This document shows, in pieces, positions 31,403 through 42,140 of a stretch of 64,000 nt of DNA (the first letter of the stretch is position 1; the number at the start of each line of letters is the position of its first letter). The stretch is from NCBI GenBank assembly GCA_024516155.1, contig JAJJXM010000056.1, positions 1-64,000 on the forward strand, in the 5' to 3' direction. The DNA comes from Pyronema omphalodes (taxonomy: Eukaryota; Ascomycota; Pezizomycetes; Pezizales; Pyronemataceae). The position numbers and the translations under genes are program-made. The notes below the pieces were generated by a model that did not search any database, had not been told where the DNA came from, and was given only the letters and a program-made list of their open reading frames with translations.

Positions 31403-32270
31403 GGAAACCTCGCTGGAAAGCCCTTCCAGAGCGTGGTCTTCACACGATCACCAGTTCCTTCGGCTTCAACACCCCAGCAGCAAGCGACCCCTGAGCACAA
31501 CCGATTCAGAGAATTTCGCCGCGATCTGGTTATTGCTATGCGAGACGCTATCGAACAAGACGACAACGATAGCAGCCTGAGCGCCCTGTTCTGTGAACAT
31601 GAACCGCTTTTCACAGGAGCAAGCTTCCTGGGGATACAACAGATCCACCGGGACACACAGCGACGCTTCAATACCCTCGATGACACGATATGCAGCAACA
31701 GCGATGAGATGCGCCACAGATTCGACGTCCTGATGACGAACTTCAACATTCTGACCGGCGAAAACACGAAGCTGCGCGCAGCATACGACTCTACACAGGC
31801 AGAAACAGCAGCTCTCAAGGCTCCTGTGGATGCCCTGACGAAGAAAATCGACGAACAGCAACAAGTCATTTCGGCGCCCCCCTCACCGAACCTCACGGCC
31901 TCTTCCTCAGCGATGGAAGAGATGACTATGCAACTGTCTGTCGTCCAACATGACATTCAGGATGTCCTGAACGCTGTTCGCAACCCTCCAGGCAAGAGAA
32001 AGCGAAATGGAAGCGACCACAACAGCGAACCCACCTCACCGACAAACAGACGACCGGTGAACCACAAACCGAGAGCGACATCACCGGTGCGAAGCCTGAT
32101 GCACTCGAAACATGCGACTACCGCCGCCCAGGACAAGCTTGATGCCCTCAAGCCTATGTCCCCCCCTACCACTCCTCGCGATCGAGTCGTCCGAAGCGAC
32201 ACCGGAACCTCACCCTGACAGTTCGTCTGCTCGTGTCTTCTCCCTCCCACCTTCTCCTCCTACCGCAACA
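31403..32270 (+). pseudogene. Element C fragment C7 (internal ORF)
   Basis: Plus-strand C ORF sequence from GNLAGKPFQSVV through the coiled coil, the KRKRN basic patch and SPVRSLMHSKHATTAAQDKL. It ends in a variant segment (SSARVFSLPPSPPTAT) unlike the other C copies, just before B1 begins at 32271. It has no 5' UTR and no 3' module. An inverted copy is C8 (34253-35120). Confidence 0.87.
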
Positions 32271-34225
32271 ACCACACAGCAACCGCTGACCCCCCCCTGC
32301 ATTTGCGACAACAACAACAATTTCCCCTATTTTCGCATCGGCAATCGATTTCTTACCTCAGAATTACCCCGAATCTCGATTATCGGAACCCAGCTACCGT
32401 TTACCGTTGAGATTCAGCGGAAAAAACGCGATTCTGGGACCTCCGGGCCGGATTCCGGGCACTTTCATCAACGCCGCTCCACCACCCGCCCCCCAATCAT
32501 CAAACCGACCTTATTTTCGGTTTTGGCATACTGAAATCCCCCCCCCCCCCCCAAATCCTCCCCCTACCAGCAGCACTGGTTGTGGTGACACCCCAAATTT
32601 CCCCCCCTCCGGACCCCGTTCCTCGCGAGAAATTTTCGTGCTCGCTTAGCAAGAGCCTCCTCACGTGACTCTTCGCCATCGCTTACCGTACCACCGGTTA
32701 AGCGATGGACGCTAACGCACCCATCCCTGCCACGCCCTCGCGTATGCAGGTACCCGAGAATATTTTTAGCCCCGACGAGCTTTCCCGAATCAACGCCCCG
32801 CACGCTGGCTCCTCCGCCATCGCGACCTCTAAGAAATCAACGACCGTCTCCGGAAAAGTCACCAAACGCCCCACCAAAAAATCCGACTCTAGACTTGGCC
32901 TCGACCTCCTCCGCAAAAATGCCACCCGACTGGAAACAAACAACCCCGTGAACCTCGATGGGACCCCCGTCGAAACAATGCCGACCGCTATGGACACTGA
33001 CAGCTGCCCGGACACCGACCCCGAATCCGACTCTGACCTGAACCTCAACGACAGCCAGCACGCAATAACTACTTCCGACGTCAACCTCGCGACCTTATCC
33101 GAACTGATCAAGACGAACATCATGGATCTCCTCCGCCCAATGAACCAACGCCTCGAAACTGTGACCAAACGCATCGACAAACTAAACCGAACCAACACCC
33201 AGCCCCGAACCGACCACCTCGCCGACAACCCCCCGACCGCCCCCGACACCGCACCCGCCACCACGCCCATCGCCAACGACATACACCATTGGATGGCGAG
33301 ATGCCACATGCTCGAAGGAATCTTGCGCAGCAACAACATCGCCATCCCCCTGGACGCACCCCGGACTACAACCCGCCCCTCCAACGCACCCTCGGCGCCG
33401 TGGGCGGACCCCTCCAAGACCAAAACTCTACTCAAAGCCAACCCACCCACCAACCCCACACCCGCCACTACTCGCCCCGTCGTCAAACGACAGCCCCGAA
33501 CCCGCCCCCAGGAAATCATCCTGCCCTGCCCCAACCCCAGTGTCCTCCCGGTCCACATGAGAGTAGAAGTGGGCTTCGCAGTGAACAAAGCACTGCTAGA
33601 GGCCAAAGCCCCCTCTCACATGGGAGTCACTACGGTCCGCAAAAACCAAGCGGGAAATATCATCTTGACACTGAACCCTGCTACCACCACCAAAGAGCTA
33701 ACCGCACACTTAGAAACAATTCAATGCGCTGCCCAAACGGTACACCCCTCCCTCGACAACCCCCACATCAACGAACGATGGTATAAACTCGCCGTCCACG
33801 GCATCCCCACAGACATCTACCCCGACACTGAGGAAGGAATGCGCCTCCTCCGAGAAGAAATCGAACGGAGCAACAACCCGGTCACCCTGGCCCAGAACCC
33901 GCGGTACATGACGACGGCAGAAAAACGTGCTGGCAAGACGGCCTCCAGTGTAGTAATTGCGGTGCACACGCCCGACGAGTTGGCCCTCCTCAAACGCCGT
34001 AAGGTGCTGGTCCTCTTCGAAGCACAAAGGGTCACCGAATACTTCACCGCGAGGAAAACCGATCAATGTCGACGGTGCCAACTCTACGGCCACCACCACG
34101 CAACCTGCACTGGACCCCCCGGACCGATCTGCGCCCTCTGTGGAAAAGACCACCCCACGGAGAACCACAACTGCACCGAATGCCCGACGAGAAACGGTAA
34201 GTCGTGCTCACACACTCGCAAATGC
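32271..34225 (+). mobile_element. LINE family B, copy B1 (5' end and ORF1 only)
   Basis: The 5' motif ACCACACAGC starts at 32271. A 5' UTR of about 430 bases, very like D, is followed by ORF1. The copy ends at the CGCAAATGC of the ORF1 knuckle region, where the sequence folds back into the reverse complement of its own first 37 bases and then of C7. The 5' UTR and first about 120 ORF1 codons are of D type; the rest of ORF1 is of B type. Confidence 0.87.
32705..34225 (+). CDS. B1 ORF1 (Gag-like), 3' end replaced
   Basis: Open for 507 codons of genuine ORF1 from MDANAPIPATPSRMQVPENI. The N-terminus is D-like up to SDVN. After that the B-specific middle begins (LATLSELIKTN, RLETVTKRIDKLN, likely helical). 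It is followed by ERWYKLAVHGIPTDIYPDTE, RYMTTAEKRAGKTASSVVIA and knuckles from about residue 455 (CRRCQLYGHHHATC, CALCGKDHPTENHNC). It ends in GKSCSHTRKC, after which the inverted sequence adds 12 foreign codons to a stop at 34264. The last knuckle is lost. Function as other ORF1 proteins. Confidence 0.88.
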
Positions 34226-35120
34226 AGGGGGGGGTCAGCGGTTGCTGTGTGGTTGTTGCGGTAGGAGGAGAAGGTGGGAGGGAGAAGACACGAGCAGACG
34301 AACTGTCAGGGTGAGGTTCCGGTGTCGCTTCGGATGACTCGATCGCGAGGAGTGGTAGGGGGGACATAGGCTTGAGGGCATCAAGCTTGTCCTGGGCGGC
34401 GGTAGTCGCATGTTTCGAGTGCATCAGGCTTCGCACCGGTGATGTCGCTCTCGGTTTGTGGTTCACCGGTCGTCTGTTTGTCGGTGAGGTGGGTTCGGTG
34501 TTGTGGTCGCTTCCATTTCGCTTTCTCTTGCCAGGAGGGTTGCGAACAGCGTTCAGGACATCCTGAATGTCATGTTGGACGACAGACAGTTGCATAGTCA
34601 TCTCTTCCATCGCTGAGGAAGAGGCCGTGAGGTTCGGTGAGGGGGGCGCCAAAATGACTTGTTGCTGTTCGTCGATTTTCTTCGTCAGGGCGTCCACAGG
34701 AGCCTTGAGAGCTGCTGTTTCTGCCTGTGTAGAGTCGTATGCTGCGCGCAGCTTCGTGTTTTCGCCGGTCAGAATGTTGAAGTTCGTCATCATGACGTCG
34801 AATCTGTGGCGCATCTCATCGCTGTTGCTGCATATCGTGTCATCGAGGGTATTGAAGCGTCGCTGTGTGTCCCGGTGGATCTGTTGTATCCCCAGGAAGC
34901 TTGCTCCTGTGAAAAGCGGTTCATGTTCACAGAACAGGGCGCTCAGGCTGGTATCGTTGTCGTCTTGTTCGATAGCGTCTCGCATAGCAATAACCAGATC
35001 GCGGCGAAATTCTTTGAATCGGTTGTGATCAGGTGTCGCTTGCTGCTGGGGTGTGGAAGCCGAAGGAACTGGTGATCCTGCCAAGACCACGCTCTGGAAG
35101 GGCTTTCCAGCGAGGTTTCC
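34217..35120 (-). repeat. Inverted duplicate of the B1 5' end plus C7 (fragment C8)
   Basis: 34217-34252 is the reverse complement of the first 37 bases of B1. 34253-35120 is the reverse complement of C7, including its unusual SSARVFSLPPSPPTAT segment. Together with C7 it makes an inverted repeat of about 0.9 kb flanking B1, and the repeat continues beyond the D5 insertion (42078 onward). The junction base run CGCAAATGC (34217-34225) belongs to both sides. Confidence 0.9.
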
Positions 35121-35561
35121 AAGACACCGACCACACAGCAACCGCTGACCCCCCCCTGCATTTGCGACAACAACAACAATTTCCCCGATTTTCGACTCGG
35201 CAATCGATTTCTTACCTTCGAATTACCCCGAATCCCGATTTTCGGAACCCAGCTACCGTTTACCGTTGAGATTCAGCGGAAAAAACGCGATTCTGGGACC
35301 TCCGGACCGGATTCCGGGCACTTTCATCAACGCCGCCCCTCCACCCGCCCCCCAATCATCAAACCGACCTCATTTTCGGTTTCGGCATACCGAAATCCCC
35401 CCCCCCCCCAAATTCCCCCCCCACCAGCAGCACTGGTTGTGGTGATACCCCAATTTTCCCCCCCTCCGGACCCCCTTCCTCGCGAGAAATTTTCGCGCTC
35501 GCCTAGCAAGAGCCTCCTCACGTGACTCTTCACCATCGCTTACCGTACCACCGGCTAAGCG

Positions 35562-37272
35562 ATGGACGCTAACGCACCCATCCCCGCCACGCCCTCGCGT
35601 ATGCAGGTACCCGAGAACATTTTTAGCCCCGACGAGCTTTCCCGAGTCAACGCCCCGCACGCTGGCTCCTCCGCCATCGCGACCTCTAAGAAATTAACGA
35701 CCGTCACCGCAAAAATCACCAAACCCCCCAGCAAAAAATCCGCCTCTAGACGTGACCTCGACCTCCTCCGCAAAAATGTCACCCGACCGAAAACAAACAC
35801 CCACGTGAACCTCGATGGGACCCCCGTCGAAACAATGCCGACCGCCATGGACACTGACAGCTGCCCCGACACCGACTCCGAATCCGACTCCGACCTAAAC
35901 CTCAATGATAGCCAGCACGCAATAACTGCTTCCGATGTCAATCCCAACCCCCAGCCTCAGCCCGACAACAACCTCCTCTCAGCCATCGCCGATATGATTT
36001 CGAAAAACACCAACGACGCACTCCGACCTATCGTCCGTTCCATCGACACCATCAACAAAAGACTCGACAAAATCGCAAAACCCAGCCCGCCCCCTCCGAC
36101 ACAGCCCCAACGTCAACCCCACCCCGAACAAACGACCACCGCCAACTCACCCCCCGACGACCTCCAATACTGGAAAGAACGGTGCCGACTCCTGGAAAAC
36201 GCCCTTCGCCACCACAACATCGCCATACCGACCTCCGCCACTACTCGCCGCCCCAACCCCCCCACGACCACTCACCAACCATGGACCTCCGGCACAACCG
36301 TCGCTGACCTCTCCTTCCCCGCCCACGCCCCCAAAAGCAACCCCCCCGCAAAACCGCACCCCCGACGCCAACGCACCCCCCCCTCAGTCCATCATGATAC
36401 CCATCCCACACCCTGCGGCAATCGACGTCGGTACAAAGGCCCAACTGGGACGGGCGATCAACGCTGCACTCACCCAGACGCAGGCGCCGCCTCACATGGC
36501 TGTCGCCACGATCAGACAAGCCAAATCAGGAAACCTCATCGTGACCATGACAGACGGCACCACTGAATCCGAGCTGACCAAGAACCTAGGGACCATACAC
36601 ACAGCGACGCAACAAGTCAATACCTCCATCGCCGCACCCCGCCTGAACGAGCGGTGGTACAAGCTCGCAGTCCACGGAATCCCCTCGAGCCAATACCCCG
36701 ACTCCCCCGACGGAATGCGCCTCCTCCAAGAGGAAATCGAACGCAGCAACGGACAAGTCACCCTGGCGCAACCCCCCCGATATATGACGACCGCGGAGAA
36801 ACGTGTGGGCAAGGAAGCGTCCAGTGTGGTTATTGCGGTACGTACCGCCGAAGAGCTCGCACTCCTGAAGCGCAAACGAGTCATGGTACTCTTCGAGCCC
36901 CGAAGAGTCACCGAGTACCACTCTGCCCGACGGACCGACCAGTGTCGGCGCTGCTTGCTCTTTGGCCACCACTACACCAACTGCACTGGACCGCAAGGCC
37001 CCACCTGCGGCTTCTGCGGCCAGAACCACCCCACGGACGACCATGCCTGCAACGACTGCCACCAACGCAAAGGTAAGAGTTGTGAACACACTAGATACCA
37101 TTGCAAAAACTGCGCGGACGCCAACCTCCCCGACCTCGACCACCCAGGCTTCAGCAAGCAATGCCCTGTACGCATCCGCATATTCAAAGAAGCCTGGACA
37201 GCGTCACAAAACCCCGCCGCCGCCCCACCCAACCCAGCCGACAGAGACACTGAGATGAACGCCCATGTCTAG
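35562..37272 (+). pseudogene. D5 ORF1, frameshift in the middle
   Basis: Open from MDANAPIPATPSRMQVPENI to about 36385, where a C-run (CACCCCCCCCTCAG) shifts the frame. The second half, SIMIPIPHPAAIDV through the knuckles (CRRCLLFGHHYTNC) to AHV-stop, is open in the other frame from 36394. It keeps ERWYKLAVHGIPSSQYP. Overlap with the ORF2 start (37265) is 8 bases. Confidence 0.87.
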
Positions 37273-40200
37273 CTACAACAGACTGGCAGCAACCATACGG
37301 ATCGTCTCCCACAACGTGAACCGACAACGATCAGCACTCGATGCGCTGCTGAATAGCGCACACAACACAGCCGACATAATCCTAATACAAGAAATTCACA
37401 TAACCTGACATAACATACGCCACCACACACCCCTCTTTCACACTGGTCTTACCACCGCGTGGAGATAGAACCACCAACAGAACAGCCGCCTATGTGACCA
37501 GGACAAACCCATACCTCAGGGTTTCTCAACGCACCGATATATGCGCGGATCCTGACCTCCAGGTCCTTGAGGTAGGTACCGACTTGATTCCTTCTTTCTT
37601 TCTCTTTAATATATACAACGAAAAACACCCCGAAAGCAACATTTATACCATCCCGAGAGCCCTCACCCCCCTCCCCCTCCCCCGCAGGTGCATCATCACA
37701 GGTGACCTCAACGCTCACCATGCCCTGTGGAACTCCTCCACGCGTTCCCCCACCCGCGCCACCGAAATAGTTGACCTCATCGAACAACGAGACTGGACCC
37801 TCGTGTCCGTCCCTGACATTCCCACCTACTACTACAACCAAGGCCGCAGTTCTTCCGTCCTCGACCTGACCCTAGCATCGCCCCACATGGCAGAGGAAAC
37901 AATCAACTGGGCAATTGACGACGACAACACTACGGGATCTGACCATGAAGTCGTACGTTTCGAAGTGCACACAACCCACCCAGACGCTGAAACAACCCCC
38001 CCAACAAACCGACTGAATTGGAAAAAGACGGCTTGGGAGCTCTTTGCCGAAACCCTCCGTGCCTCGTGCTTAGCCCTCACACCATCATGGACACAATACC
38101 GCAACCACCCTACCACAGACAACCTCGATGCGTGGGCGGAGTCAATACGTGATGCCATCCTTGATGCCGCGACTACGTCCACCCCCGTACTACAAGTGAC
38201 CCCACAATCGAAAAGATGGTGGACCGCAGAAGTCACCGAGGCAAGGAAAAAGATGACCAAAGCAAGACGTAAGTGGAAACGCAAACGTGACGATAGATCC
38301 CACCTAAACTACAAACAACACCGAAACGAATACCACAGAACCATTCGAACGGCGAAAGATGCAAAGTGGAAGGAATATCTTTCCCAAGCCGAAGGACCCG
38401 ATGTGTGGCAGGCGTTTAGGTACACCAACCCTCGGCGTGCTCAGCTAACTCCAAACCTCCGCGCAATGATAAACGGCCAAGAAACAATCTGCAGCTCCTT
38501 CGACGCAAAGGTAGAGGCCTTCCAAAAGTTGTTTCCCCCGCCGCCGCCACCACCGCCTCCGTCCGTCCTCCCCCCGCGCCGTGAGTTGCAGTGGACAACC
38601 TTTACACCGACAGAGGTAGAAACAGCGATATTCTCCTCCTCGCCGAAGAAGGCGCCCGGACCCGATGGGCTCACATTCGCCTGCCTACGCCAAGCATACC
38701 TCGCCATCCCCGAACACATGAACAACCTCTACGCCACATTAGGGACGGTAGGCTACCATCCGCGATGCTAGCGCCAGGCCACCACAGTCATTATCGCCAA
38801 ACCCAACAAGCCGGATTACAGCAATCCAAAGGCATACCGTCCGATTGCGCTCCTAAACTGCCTTGGGAAGACCCTCGAAAAACTAATGGCCACTCGCCTA
38901 GGCACGATGGCAGACTCTCACGACTTACTACATAGAGACCAAATAGGTGGACGCCCGCAGAGATCAGCAATTGACGCGGCGATGGCGCTGGTGCACGACG
39001 TCGAGATTGGGAAATCTCACGGAATGCTAACCTCTGCCCTCTTCCTCGCTGTTCGTGGAGCGTTCGACAACGTCTCTGCTGACCGCCTCCAACAAACATT
39101 ACGACAACTCGGGTGCCCGGGACCAGTAGTATCGTGGTGCCAGTCTTTCCTCGCAGATCGCACGATCGCTCTGGCGTTCGATGGGCGAACTGACACGCAA
39201 CGCCCAGTGCAAACAGGCATCCCACAAGGTTCCCCTGCATCCCCCATACTTTTCCTATTATACCTCCGCCCATTATTCGACGAACTAGCGAAGACACACC
39301 CGTACGCCTGGACACCTAGCTACATCGACGACGTAGCGATCGTCGTTCAGGGACGCACCAGAAAAGCGAACGCCCGCGCACTTGAGAACATTACGAAAAC
39401 AGCCTTCCGGTGGGCCGACGCAAACGCCGTCGCATTTGACGATGCCAAATCAGAGCTCCTGCATTTCCACTGGGCACGCACCGACAGTATCACTGAGGAG
39501 GAAAAAGTTAAGTTACCAAACGGTACAGTTATCACACCGGGAACACAAGGAGGAGAGAAGGATGTTGTGAGGTGGATAGGCCTGTATTTAGATAGGAAAC
39601 TTAACTTTAGAAAACATGTAGCTAGACGAGTAACCGCCGCGCAAAGAACTCTGAACGCACTGTGCAGGTTAGCACGGTACGAAACAGGTCTGTCCCCCGC
39701 TGCTACAAGACTAATCTACCAGGCGTGTGTCCAGTCGAGAGCAGACTACGGCGCAGAGATATGGTGGAACCAGCAAAAAGACCTTGCCCGCACCCTCCAG
39801 AATCAACAGAACACCGCCCTCCGCAGGATTCTCAACGCCTTCACCTCTACTCCGATCCTGGCCCTCCACAACGAATCCGCACTCCGCCCCGTCACAATAC
39901 GTCTCGACAACCGCCAGCGGAAATACGCCCTGCGCACCCTCACTCTACCCGCTTCGCATCCTATCATCACACGCTGCCCCGTCTCGTTCCCCGCCCCGAG
40001 TATCGAGGATGCCTCCATCAACCCGGACACCGAGTACGACCACCCGTGGCACGTCCCAGGACAAGCCCCGTCCCGCCTCCTGCACGTCATCAGCACCCTC
40101 TCCTCGTGGGTCCAACCAAACGCCGAAATCGAGAACACCTCCCAAAACATCCCCGATGACGACCTCGCCCCTACATTAACGATCGACATCTCCTCCTCCC

Positions 40201-41186
40201 CGAAGGCTGACGCTGCCGACGACCACCTCCTCCTCCTCCACGCCCTTCGCCAACGATCGGATACTATCCTACTGTACACGGACGGCTCTCAACTTGACGG
40301 CATAACAGGCGCGGGATACACCATCCCCCACGGGCTGCCACGACCTGTCGACTCCATAGTGCCCATGGGCGACAGAACGGAAGTCTTCGACGCGGAAGTT
40401 ATGGCCATCCACGAAGGCCTCCGGACATGCCTGAGACATATTCGACGCAACGACCTATACGACAAACACATCCACGTTTTCACAGACAACCAGGCCGCTA
40501 TACATCGAGCCTCTCACCTCCGTCGAGGCCCCGGCCAGGAGCTCGCCTGGGCCATCCACAACACCGCTCACGACCTTCACGCTCACGATACCTCAATTAC
40601 CATCCACTGGGTCCCAGGACACACCAGCGTCCCCGGAAACGAAGCCGCCGACGAACTGGCCCGACAGGCGACAACAGTACCGCCACGCCGACGAATACCG
40701 ATATCCCTCACTTGGCTGCGCCGCCGCGCTCGAGAAAGGTACACCGAGGACTGGGCTACCTGGTTCACCTCTTCCCCCCGACCGCGCACGTACGCCGCCA
40801 CTCACCGCCGCAAAATGGACACTGCGTACACCGAAAACCCCCGCTGGATATCGACTGCAATCCTGGGTCTTCGCACCGGCCACGGGTACTTCCTCAACTG
40901 CTTGGCCCACCCTCCATCCGACGCATACCCCTCCCGCAGCTGCAGCTGCCCAATCCACCCACCGCAGACGCCTCGACACCTCCTCCTGAGCTGCCCCGAA
41001 TTCCAGGCCGCTCGCACCACACTCAGGAAGGACCTCAAACTCAGACAACACTCCCGGATCAACCTAAACACCATCCTGGACACCCCCTCCGGCACCAAGG
41101 CTCTTTCCACCTTTATCTCTGCAACCAAGGTTGCTACCTCGACCTGGGCACACTCCCGGCTAGAGAAGCCTCGCAGAAGGGGATAG
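37265..41186 (+). pseudogene. D5 ORF2, one frameshift and one nonsense codon
   Basis: Closely similar to D4 ORF2. One extra T at about 37406 (ATAACCTGACATAAC versus ATAACCGACATAAC in D4) shifts the frame within the endonuclease. A TGG to TAG change at 38769-38771 interrupts RT between the YHPRC and RQATTV blocks. The second half (38772-41186) is open, including YIDD, RNase H (LYTDGSQLDG) and the C-terminal CCHC. LDVRGAF has become LAVRGAF at 39050: the first Asp of the RT catalytic triad is lost. This copy would be enzymatically dead even without the other lesions. Confidence 0.9.
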
Positions 41187-42090
41187 ACCCCTACCGCTGA
41201 CTACACTGACCGCAGTACCTTAGGACCTTTCGCGCGCGCTGATTTTGCAGTGCTTTCTTACTTAGGATTTTTGTTTTGTAAAAAAAAAAAAAAAAAAAAG
41301 GGGACAAGCAGAAGGGGAAGGTAGAGGAGGGATAGGCGGAGAGAAAGGGAACGGGCACGCGGTGACGGGATCGGGCTGGGGTCATTGCTTGGGTCTGCTT
41401 GGGGTTCGGGTGTTTTGAGTCTTGCTTTCTTCTTGTTTTCTGTTGTTTTGCTTTTCTTTGTCTTTCAATTGTTTGTCTTACGGGCTGGAGTTGTTTTATG
41501 GTGCGACGGATGAGAAGGGAACGGAGGGTGGAATGGTGCACAGGAAGGGAGATGAAGGGGACGGAAGGCGAGAGAGGGCAGACGAGTTTCTTTTGTACTT
41601 TCCTTTGTTTGGGTGCGACGATGTTTTTCTTATGTTCGAAGGGCGGGCGGAGTGCGAGGCGCTGCGAAGGGAGAGAGAAGGGCACGGGGAAGGAGCAGAG
41701 GAGGGCGGCGGGAGTTTTTCTTTTTCTTTTTTCTTTTTTTTCTTTTTTTTTCTTTTTCTTTTGTACGCGGAGGAAACAAAGGCGGTAAAATGGCTAAACA
41801 TGGGAAGGGGAAGGGAGGAGGAAAGGGAGGAGCCCGGCGAGGCGGCCTCTGTGCAAGCAGGGCACTTGGAACATCAGACGCGCTTGGACAAGAAACCCCC
41901 GAAGTATACAGTGGGGACAGACCCCACAACCACAACGATCAAGAGGAGGAGACTGGTAGAGGTGGAGACGAGGTTTTTGCTTTTACATTTCTTTCTTCTT
42001 CTCTTTTGTATTTATCTGTCCCTTGTCATAACCTTCGGGTTGCAAACAAGTAATGAGAGAACAAACAAACAAACAAACAGCGAGGTTTCC

Positions 42091-42140
42091 TCGCGACCCG
42101 ACTAATTTTCCAGGCATGCGTCCAAACCCGTGCGGACTTT
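42091..42140 (+). pseudogene. B ORF2 fragment X (right copy)
   Basis: The same 50-base piece of B ORF2 as 31352-31402, in plus orientation. It directly follows the D5 target duplication and precedes the truncated start of C9. In B2 the uninterrupted sequence continues GGCGCGGAG; here C9 begins. Confidence 0.8.

Larger units (their letters stand above)
35121..42077 (+). mobile_element. LINE family D, full-length copy D5
   Basis: A nearly 7 kb element. It is flanked by CAGCGAGGTTTCC (35108-35120 and 42078-42090), a 13-base target duplication lying in C sequence. Nine extra bases precede the 5' motif at 35130. The order is 5' UTR, ORF1, ORF2, 3' UTR with a 20-base A-run, a pyrimidine tract (41716-41761), the shared 3' module and CAAA tail. 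Both ORFs carry point damage, so this copy is inactive as read. It inserted after the inverted duplication had formed, since it splits the right arm. Confidence 0.93.

Noticed and set aside
35121..35130. AAGACACCGA before D5 taken as remaining B ORF1 (KDTD region)
   Set aside because: A 13-base target duplication ends at 35120, so these bases are 5' filler of D5; the match to B ORF1 is short and probably chance.
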